22,402 bases of DNA. Source: JACQHJ01 sp964624955. GTDB taxonomy: Bacteria; Patescibacteriota; Microgenomatia; Levybacterales; UBA12049. Numbering within the stretch: the first letter of the stretch is position 1; each line of letters starts with the position of its first letter. Below, one piece after another: positions 15,199-20,208 of this stretch. The position numbers and the translations under genes were made by a program. The stretch is taken from positions 1 through 22,402 of the forward strand of contig CAZUZF010000012.1 of the NCBI GenBank assembly GCA_964624955.1, written 5' to 3'. Below the pieces are notes generated by a model. The model was given only the letters and a program-made list of their open reading frames with translations, made no database searches and was not told the DNA's origin.

Positions 15199-16176
15199 AT
15201 GAAAACTCCCAAAATGCAATTAAATAAAAAGATATTAATAGGATTAACTTTTCTTTTTGTTGTCCCTGTTATTTCCAGCTTTGCCCAAGAGGTTCAAAGA
15301 ACATATACGGTTATAAATCCTGCAATTAACCATAGCCTAAAGCCAGGAGAAAGAGCCGAAGGAATAACTAAAGTTATAAATCAAAGCAATGTCCCATTAG
15401 CTTTTAGCCTCAATATTCAAGACTATATCGTAACAGATACAAAAGGAACACCTAATTTCCTTCCCCCAAATACTTTAAACTCAAAATATTCTGCAGCAGC
15501 CTGGATTGGGGTCTCACCCAGCTCTTTTACATTAAAGCCGGGCGCAACACAAGTTATTAACTACTACGTCCAAGTACCCCTGGATGCAAAACCAGGTGGA
15601 CACTATGCGGGTATTGTTTATGCACCGATAACTGCAAAACAGCAGGAGGCAACAGGAGGAACTGTCAATACCCAGGTTGGCTCGCTCTTCTACCTAAGCA
15701 TTGCCGGCCCAATTATTGAAAAAGCCCAAGTCGTCAAGTTTTTCACAAACTCATTTGCAGAATACGGACCGGTAAAAATACTCACCCAGATTAAAAATAT
15801 GGGAGACTTGCATATTAACCCTAAGGCCATGATTACCGTATCCGGTCTATTCTTCAACGAAAAACAGGATCTTATCTCCCAAAATATCTATCCTCAAACA
15901 GCCAGGGATTTTGAAAATACCTTTGGTCAAACTTTTATGCTTGGAAGATACAAGGCAGACCTTGTAGGCTCGTACGGAAAAGAAAATAACCTTCCTCTTG
16001 TTGCAACCCTGTATTTCTGGGTATTCCCGTGGAGACTTGCGGTTGTAATAACCCTTGCAGTTATAGCCATAATACTTCTTACTCTCTACCTTAAAAGAAA
16101 GAAGAAAAAGGGTTCTAAGCCGTTAGAAGAGCCCAAGGATGAAGCTACCAAACCATATAAAGAAAACGCCTCTTAA
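15199..16176 (+). CDS. Membrane-anchored DUF916/WxLIP-like surface protein (copy 2)
   Basis: 325 aa. Seen: a signal peptide (about 1-29, SFA before QE), a first Ig-like domain with YTVINPAINHSLKPGERAEG, ITKVINQSNVPLAFSLNI, WIGVSPSSFTLKPGATQVIN and YYVQVPLDAKPGGHYAGIVY, a second with VGSLFYLSIAGPIIEKAQV and GPVKILTQIKNMGDLHINP, and a C-terminal membrane helix (about 275-298) with a basic cytosolic tail KRKKKKGSK. The PGGHYAGI motif corresponds to MQKGDYYFTI in the 12662 protein and is the hallmark strand of DUF916. It starts 3 bp after the WxL-like gene, with no Shine-Dalgarno sequence. The pair duplicates the arrangement at 11934-13693. Confidence 0.82.
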   Translation: MKTPKMQLNKKILIGLTFLFVVPVISSFAQEVQRTYTVINPAINHSLKPGERAEGITKVINQSNVPLAFSLNIQDYIVTDTKGTPNFLPPNTLNSKYSAAAWIGVSPSSFTLKPGATQVINYYVQVPLDAKPGGHYAGIVYAPITAKQQEATGGTVNTQVGSLFYLSIAGPIIEKAQVVKFFTNSFAEYGPVKILTQIKNMGDLHINPKAMITVSGLFFNEKQDLISQNIYPQTARDFENTFGQTFMLGRYKADLVGSYGKENNLPLVATLYFWVFPWRLAVVITLAVIAIILLTLYLKRKKKKGSKPLEEPKDEATKPYKENAS

Positions 16177-16178
16177 GC

Positions 16179-16207
16179 TTTTCAAAACCCCAATTTTTTG
16201 GTATAAT
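16179..16207 (+). promoter_or_regulatory. Promoter of the 137-aa protein gene (TTTTCA - 17 bp - TATAAT)
   Basis: TTTTCA at 16179-16184 and a perfect TATAAT at 16202-16207, separated by 17 bp. The ATG at 16218 lies ten bases after the -10 box, predicting a leader of about 4 nt. A small CCAA-TTTT-TTGG inverted repeat lies just upstream of the -10 box. Confidence 0.55.
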
Positions 16208-16217
16208 TTCAGCCGCT

Positions 16218-16631
16218 ATGTTAAGCGGTATTGAGACATTTGAAGGCCAAAGACTCAGACCTTTTAGGAGAAGGGCTTATATGTCGGAAAGACAGATCTT
16301 CTTAGATCCTGGAGATGAAGCAGTTTTACGAGCAAAGCTCGTAAAATCAATTCTAGACGGCAAGGATCTTTTAAAAAGACCGGGTAGAAGAGAAATTGCC
16401 ATCGTTGATCCAAATATATCATCTGATCTACTCCCCTCTAACCTTCCTCCAGGTGAAGTTGTAGTGCAGGAAAGACAGTTTGGAAACCAGTTGTCAAGAG
16501 TATATATCCCCTATCAAGCCGGAACGATCAGGGAAAGACTCGAGATGGGTTTGGATATAGCCCAGGTTATAGTAAACGTGCACCAAAACGATTTAAGACC
16601 TGTTACGCTGTTTGCTGGTAAATCATATTAG
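16218..16631 (+). CDS. Unrecognised 137-aa protein
   Basis: I do not recognise this protein. Seen: a soluble, charged sequence with a basic N-terminus (GQRLRPFRRRAYMSERQ), a mixed helical part (EAVLRAKLVKSILDGKDLL), IAIVDPN, a Pro-rich loop (SNLPPGEVVV), and a C-terminal part RERLEMGLDIAQVIVNVHQNDLRPVTLF that looks like a helix followed by a strand. There is no signal peptide or membrane segment. Amino-acid composition and codon use look coding, and a strong promoter lies directly upstream. It follows the DUF916-like gene by 41 bp on the same strand but with its own promoter. An in-frame ATG at residue 22 is a possible shorter start. Confidence 0.65.
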   Translation: MLSGIETFEGQRLRPFRRRAYMSERQIFLDPGDEAVLRAKLVKSILDGKDLLKRPGRREIAIVDPNISSDLLPSNLPPGEVVVQERQFGNQLSRVYIPYQAGTIRERLEMGLDIAQVIVNVHQNDLRPVTLFAGKSY

Positions 16632-16677
16632 ACACGTCGGAACTCATATTAAGACTCAATAATAACTTTTTATATAC

Positions 16678-16710
16678 CTTTTTGACTTACCCTATATAAC
16701 CACATATAAT
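16678..16710 (+). promoter_or_regulatory. Orphan promoter-like sequence (TTGACT - 17 bp - TATAAT)
   Basis: TTGACT at 16682-16687 and TATAAT at 16705-16710 with a 17-bp spacer, in the gap between the 137-aa gene and the convergent gene ending at 16885. It points into a short open frame (16700-16849) that has no standard start codon near its beginning. Confidence 0.4.
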
Positions 16711-16849
16711 CATATATATCAACAATATAGCGTATTTTGATAAAAGACTTGAACAAATTCCTAATAAGATTTGGCCTAAGATAGCTTATAAAGAAATGAT
16801 GTGGAATTTAGTATCAAGGGATATTAATAAAAAGGATGTGGAATTATAA
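16700..16849 (+). pseudogene. Short open frame without standard start; gene remnant or small gene with unusual start
   Basis: The frame is open from 16700 to a TAA at 16847-16849 and from 16730 reads AYFDKRLEQIPNKIWPKI, then AYKEMMWNLVSRDINKKD and VEL. The composition (Trp, Lys/Glu helices, Asp-Lys-Arg) looks protein-like, not like random AT-rich DNA, but the first ATG in frame is at 16796, leaving only 17 residues. ATA at 16727 would be the natural first codon, about ten bases after the predicted transcript start. It could be a decayed C-terminal gene fragment, a tiny gene using a rare start, or chance. Confidence 0.3.
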
Positions 16850-16884
16850 TGTTTTGATATGTTTTTTCAAGAGGTAAAATAAGG

Positions 16885-17775
16885 CTAGTACCCCATAAAG
16901 TACTTGTGATGCAAGGGGTGTTCTCTTTTGAATTTCTTGGCCAAAAATACGGTCGTTTTATTTTTGGAGATAAAGCTAAACCTCTCTGGCCAAAGCTTTA
17001 ACAAAAGTATAATAATTAGGATAAGGATTGGTATGGCAAGCCAAAGCGGACCAAATGATAAAGAGGTAAAGAACTCCCTAATCTTATTTAATAACTCCTT
17101 TAACCACTCTAAAAACTGCTCCCACAAAGACAAAGATTTAAGAGTCAGCTTTCTTTCAGGCGTAAGGGAGGGTTTCTCGTCTAATACGGCTGTTGCATAA
17201 AGCTGATAGGTTCCTGCCTTAACGTCTTTTACGACAAACTGGTAGTATCCTGTTGAGTCTGCCGTAGTTGTATAAGTCTTTGTTCCAAAATGCAAAGTTA
17301 CCAGCGCATTTGGCATGGAGTAGCCAAAGGCAACAGCATTGCTTCCGGCCTCAATGGTTGTTCGAAGAAGACCTAAAGTAGGAGGCAAGAATATGTCTTT
17401 TATGGTTGTGTTTTTTCTTATAGGAGGTACTGTCATACAGCTGTAGGACTCACCCAGTCTTCTGAAATCAACAGCGTCAAAGCAAAAACGGGAAAGCCCT
17501 GCTTTAACCAAAACCTCTGAAATGGTAAAGTAGCCTTTTTCATCTGCAGTTGTTGCCCTAAGATAGACACCATCCGTATATAAAACAATAGAGGCAAAAG
17601 GAGCTATATAGCCAGATAGGCTTAAATAGAAGTCTCCCAGTTTTCCATATACAGTTGAACTGTGGCTTCCTTTAGAAAGCTTATACTGGGCTAGAGACGC
17701 TTTTGTAAACAAAAACCCCAAAGCAAAGCTAAATAAGACAAATAAAAATAAAGCCTTGGGCAGAAATCTTTTCAT
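16885..17775 (-). CDS. Membrane-anchored surface protein with two carboxypeptidase-regulatory-like beta domains
   Basis: 296 aa, ATG at 17775-17773. Seen: a signal peptide (1-29, SLA before QY), then two beta-sandwich units with the shared pattern G-Y-P-A-x-V-x-L followed by T-T-A-D-x-x-G-Y-F: GDFYLSLSGYIAPFASIVLY with TTADEKGYFTI (47-85), and AFGYSMPNALVTLHFGTKTY with TTADSTGYYQF (149-180), the second closing with DVKAGTYQLYATAV. These match CarboxypepD_reg-like folds. A helical, amphipathic stretch follows (215-237), then a membrane helix (about 242-262) and a basic cytosolic tail. Two Cys (98 and 113) may pair. It faces the surface cluster convergently. The function is unknown; a structural surface protein is likely. 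Confidence 0.8.
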   Translation of the reverse strand: MKRFLPKALFLFVLFSFALGFLFTKASLAQYKLSKGSHSSTVYGKLGDFYLSLSGYIAPFASIVLYTDGVYLRATTADEKGYFTISEVLVKAGLSRFCFDAVDFRRLGESYSCMTVPPIRKNTTIKDIFLPPTLGLLRTTIEAGSNAVAFGYSMPNALVTLHFGTKTYTTTADSTGYYQFVVKDVKAGTYQLYATAVLDEKPSLTPERKLTLKSLSLWEQFLEWLKELLNKIREFFTSLSFGPLWLAIPILILIIILLLKLWPERFSFISKNKTTVFLAKKFKREHPLHHKYFMGY

Positions 17776-17787
17776 TTGACTTACCTA

Positions 17788-17816
17788 ATTATGGCGAAAA
17801 TAGTGGCTTTTTGCAA
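17788..17816 (-). promoter_or_regulatory. Promoter of the 296-aa surface protein gene (TTGCAA - 17 bp - CATAAT)
   Basis: On the minus strand TTGCAA occupies 17816-17811 and CATAAT occupies 17793-17788, with a 17-bp spacer. The -10 box ends 12 bases before the ATG, so the leader would be about 5 nt. An AGGT sequence lies in that gap but is too close to the predicted transcript start to be a clear ribosome-binding site. Confidence 0.5.
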
Positions 17817-17843
17817 TTTGGGATAAATTGGTAAAAATTAGCC

Positions 17844-17872
17844 TTGGCAATTATGGCTTAAAAGTTTATAAT
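17844..17872 (+). promoter_or_regulatory. Promoter of the 51-aa protein gene (TTGGCA - 17 bp - TATAAT)
   Basis: TTGGCA at 17844-17849, a 17-bp spacer and a perfect TATAAT at 17867-17872. The ATG at 17902 follows a leader of about 23 nt. This supports the short downstream frame as a real gene. It forms a divergent promoter pair with the gene at 17775. Confidence 0.6.
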
Positions 17873-17901
17873 TTAATAAGTTAGGAATTTAAATCAATTT
17901 T

Positions 17902-18057
17902 ATGGATCAAAATGCTATAAATATCAGTCGAAGAAAAGAGGCTAAAGTAATAATTGAAGCACAAAAACAAACTAGTGTTCCCTACAGGGTTTATACTGAT
18001 TTGGAAATTGAAAAATTCTTAGAGGAAGACAAAATTGAAAAAGAGACCGTTGAATAA
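17902..18057 (+). CDS. Small charged protein of 51 aa, unknown
   Basis: The frame runs from ATG at 17902 to TAA at 18055-18057. I do not recognise it. Seen: MDQNAINISRRKEAKVII, then EAQKQTSVPYRVYTDLEIE and a Glu/Lys-rich end (KFLEEDKIEKETVE). It looks like a short helix-strand-helix protein, strongly charged, without a membrane segment. A very good promoter lies just upstream. No partner gene follows on the same strand (the next gene is convergent), so an antitoxin role cannot be argued from context. The promoter and the biased composition favour a real gene. Confidence 0.5.
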   Translation: MDQNAINISRRKEAKVIIEAQKQTSVPYRVYTDLEIEKFLEEDKIEKETVE

Positions 18058-18154
18058 GTATAAACAAAGCTTCTTGTGCCTAGATTTCTGTTTTAGTACC
18101 GCTATTTACAAAGTCTACTTCCAAAAGAGTGAGGTAATTTAGTAAATATGTTAA

Positions 18155-19324
18155 TTATTTTCCTTCCAAGATAGCTTCAATCTTTTCCAAATAATTTTGA
18201 TTGTTAACCATCTCAGATGTGCTTGAAAGAGGAAAAATTTGTTTTATAGTTCCCTTTTGGGCTTTAACTTGAACGGTTGTATAGTTTTTTTTATAATCCT
18301 CTATTACAAGATCCACTTCTTTACCTCCATACTCCCTGTAGAAATACATATTCACTTTTGAATTGGAGATTTTACGTTTCTTTTCAAGCTCTGAGATAAT
18401 GAAATTCTCAAATAGTCCTCCCCTGTCTTGACGAAGCTCCAGCTGCCTAAAATCCTGAATTAAGATATTACGAATACCTAGGTCATAAAAGTAAAGCTTC
18501 CGGTTTTCCGAGACTGCTTTTCTGATATTTGTCTTAAATGAACCAAGAGGTATTAAGATATAGTTTTTAATAAAAATCTCAATATAGTTTGAGACTGTTG
18601 AGGGAATCGCTCCTAAAGAAAGAGCTATTTCTCGTATCGAGACTTCTGAACCTAACTGAAGGGCAATTTTGGTCAGAATATCCTTTGCCAATTTTTGATT
18701 TTTTAACTTATAAATATCAATTATATCCTCTAGAACATATGCGTCTAGAATTCCTTGAAGCAAATCAATCCTCTCTTTTTCTGAAATATCATCCCTTAGA
18801 TAAACTTCAGGATAAGAACCAAAAATCTGGACCTTGCCTGCCATCTGTCGTATAAAATCCTCTTCATCTGAAGGATTTGGCAGTGTGTTTTCAAAAACTT
18901 CAAATACTGAAAGCGGCAGGCAGTATATTTCTTTAAACCTGCCGGCCATGGTATCAAACTCCTTGGAAGACTTTTGGCGAAGTTCTGAACTTCCTGTAGC
19001 TATGACTTTTACTTTAAATTCGTCATATAAAGCTTTGAGAATGACTGTTGCCTCTGGATAGCTTTGTACCTCATCAATTAATATAACTTTATTTTCTTTA
19101 ACAATTCTCTCAAGCACATCTCTTCTTGGTGCAAATTTATCCCTGTCTGAAGCAAGATCAAAATTGTATTTTGCAACTCCTAAGCCCTTGGCCAATTTAT
19201 CTAAAAGAGTCGTTTTGCCTGAACGTCTTGGCCCCCAGATAAACAGTATTTTTATCTCGTCACTTTCAAGATATTTATCTATATCAGCTTCAATTACCCG
19301 TTTTAAGATGGTCATACTATTCAT
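18155..19324 (-). CDS. AAA-family ATPase with C-terminal DUF4143 domain
   Basis: 389 aa from the ATG at 19324-19322. The frame extends to an ATG at 19357, but those 11 codons lie within promoter-like and operator-like DNA; an ATG at 19315 is also possible. Seen, numbered from 19324: Walker A WGPRRSGKTT (30-39), Walker B VILIDEVQ (80-87), a sensor strand VIATGSSELRQKS, an AGRFKEIYCLPLSVFE segment typical of the family, a winged-helix-like part (VSIREIALSLGAIPSTVSNYI), and a DUF4143 end with GGLFENFIISEL, YFYREYGGKEVDLVIE and VQVKA. The last motifs resemble a PD-(D/E)xK nuclease fold with Gln in place of the usual Glu, so it may be inactive. Known members are common accessory ATPases of poorly defined function, often near toxin-antitoxin genes, as here. 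Confidence 0.88.
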   Translation of the reverse strand: MNSMTILKRVIEADIDKYLESDEIKILFIWGPRRSGKTTLLDKLAKGLGVAKYNFDLASDRDKFAPRRDVLERIVKENKVILIDEVQSYPEATVILKALYDEFKVKVIATGSSELRQKSSKEFDTMAGRFKEIYCLPLSVFEVFENTLPNPSDEEDFIRQMAGKVQIFGSYPEVYLRDDISEKERIDLLQGILDAYVLEDIIDIYKLKNQKLAKDILTKIALQLGSEVSIREIALSLGAIPSTVSNYIEIFIKNYILIPLGSFKTNIRKAVSENRKLYFYDLGIRNILIQDFRQLELRQDRGGLFENFIISELEKKRKISNSKVNMYFYREYGGKEVDLVIEDYKKNYTTVQVKAQKGTIKQIFPLSSTSEMVNNQNYLEKIEAILEGK

Positions 19325-19351
19325 TTTAGTACTAATTTGTAGTTTGTTAAT

Positions 19352-19375
19352 ATACAATTTAATACTAAACTGTAT
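19352..19375. promoter_or_regulatory. Inverted repeat upstream of the DUF4143 ATPase gene
   Basis: Ten-base arms ATACAATTTA (19352-19361) and TAAACTGTAT (19366-19375) are complementary at nine of ten positions around a 4-bp centre. The site overlaps a minus-strand -35-like TTGTAT (19357-19352) whose partner TAGTAC lies 17 bp downstream. A copy of its core, TTAATACTAA (19359-19368), recurs as TTAGTACTAA at 19326-19335, 33 bp away. This is a likely binding site for a dimeric regulator; the regulator is unknown. Confidence 0.4.
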
Positions 19376-19407
19376 AACGATTAGTTGAATAATTTCAAAA
19401 TTACTTC

Positions 19408-19436
19408 TTGTTAAACGTAAGGCATTACTTTATATT
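19408..19436 (+). promoter_or_regulatory. Promoter of the Fic N-terminal fragment (TTGTTA - 17 bp - TATATT), leaderless
   Basis: TTGTTA at 19408-19413, a 17-bp spacer and TATATT at 19431-19436. The ATG at 19443 follows six bases after the -10 box, so the transcript should begin at the start codon. Confidence 0.45.
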
Positions 19437-19442
19437 TATGGC

Positions 19443-19628
19443 ATGGAAGACATATTAAAACGAATTACAGCTAAAAAGAAAAAGCTTGATAGCCTCAAAC
19501 CATTACAAACGGATTTAGTTGCCGATCTTGATAAGTGGTTTGAGATTGAACTTACCTCTAATTCTATTGCTCTTCCGGGCAATACCCGCTCTCGGGAAGA
19601 AATTGCTCTTATTATCGAAAGTACATAA
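19443..19628 (+). pseudogene. Fic/DOC-family protein, N-terminal fragment only (61 aa)
   Basis: Seen: a helical start MEDILKRITAKKKKLDSLKP, then WFEIELTSNSIALPGNT and RSREEIALIIEST before the stop. This matches the N-terminal segment of Fic-domain AMP-transferases, where a SNxIEGNT motif lies between a leading helix and an LxxxETxLLIEKG-like helix. Full proteins continue for over 200 residues to the catalytic HPFxxGNGR loop, which is absent here. The segment normally carrying the inhibitory Glu reads SIALPGNT, so that Glu is missing and two residues appear inserted. No Fic motif is visible in the other frames downstream. It is most likely a truncated remnant, but the promoter and frame are intact, so a small stand-alone protein cannot be ruled out. 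Confidence 0.55.
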
Positions 19629-20135
19629 AAAAGTACCCAAATATAGCCTTAAAAATGACTCAAACTCACCAATCTCAAACCTAAATTTAAAAAGCCTATT
19701 ATATCAATCCAAAAACCTCATCAAAAAACCTTATCGCTTAATCTCCTTCTCTGCTAAAAAACTTGCTGAGATTAATGATACAAAAATTAATTCTTTTAAA
19801 AGATTTTTAATATTGTTTATTTTAAAAAGAAAAATATTTTCAAAAAGTAGTTTAAAAACGAGTACTCTCTATTAACTGCATCAGATGGCAATTTAGGAAT
19901 ATTGTAATCATTTGATATATTATGATTATTTATTTTCTATATTGATGAGCTTTTGTGAAAATAGGGTTATGCGTTAAAACAAAAATAAAATTATTATTTT
20001 TCACGTTTTACCAATAAAAAGGTGAATATATAAAACTGTATCAAAGACTTTTATAGCTAAGTACTCTAGGTCCTTGACTTTATTTTCCAAAGTTTTCTAT
20101 TCTAATAGTATGAGTAAAAATATCTTTTCGTCAGC

Positions 20136-20162
20136 GTATAATCGGTATAATCCGTATAATCT
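20136..20162 (+). repeat. Three tandem 9-bp repeats GTATAATCN, each with a perfect -10 box
   Basis: GTATAATCG, GTATAATCC and GTATAATCT follow each other at 20136-20144, 20145-20153 and 20154-20162. Each contains TATAAT. They lie 46 bp before the ATG of the giant surface protein gene, so they probably act as stacked -10 elements or a binding array setting its transcription. Changes in copy number could alter expression. Confidence 0.6.
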
Positions 20163-20173
20163 CGTGCCTGCCT

Positions 20174-20196
20174 ACCCTTTTTGTATTTCTAAGGGT
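20174..20196 (+). promoter_or_regulatory. Inverted repeat in the 5' leader of the giant surface protein gene
   Basis: ACCCTT (20174-20179) and AAGGGT (20191-20196) are perfectly complementary with an 11-nt loop, 12 nt before the ATG at 20209. A ggga sequence at 20201-20204 lies just after the stem, so the hairpin could influence ribosome access. Confidence 0.35.
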
Positions 20197-20208
20197 CCAA
20201 GGGATTAA

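Larger units (their letters stand above)
19629..20208. other. 580-bp AT-rich intergenic stretch between the Fic fragment and the giant surface protein gene
   Basis: No convincing gene in any frame. A plus-strand frame through 19519-19875 has low-complexity Lys/Ser/Leu/Ile content and no recognisable motif, and overlaps the better-supported Fic fragment. The stretch may be eroded DNA left by loss of the rest of the Fic gene. Its right end contains regulatory-looking sequence: a TTGACT/TATTCT pair (20082-20111 region), three tandem TATAAT repeats and a small hairpin before the giant gene. Confidence 0.5.

Noticed and set aside
16185..16207. Possible terminator at the CCAA-TTTT-TTGG inverted repeat
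   Set aside because: Only four-base arms; it merges into a TATAAT promoter and lacks a following T run.
19325..19357. 11-residue extension of the DUF4143 ATPase from the ATG at 19357
   Set aside because: It overlaps a 24-bp inverted repeat and a -35-like box, so the ATG at 19324 (or 19315) is preferred.
19519..19875. 118-aa plus-strand frame downstream of and overlapping the Fic fragment
   Set aside because: Low-complexity Lys/Ser/Leu/Ile composition, no motif, no start signal; it overlaps the better-supported Fic frame.
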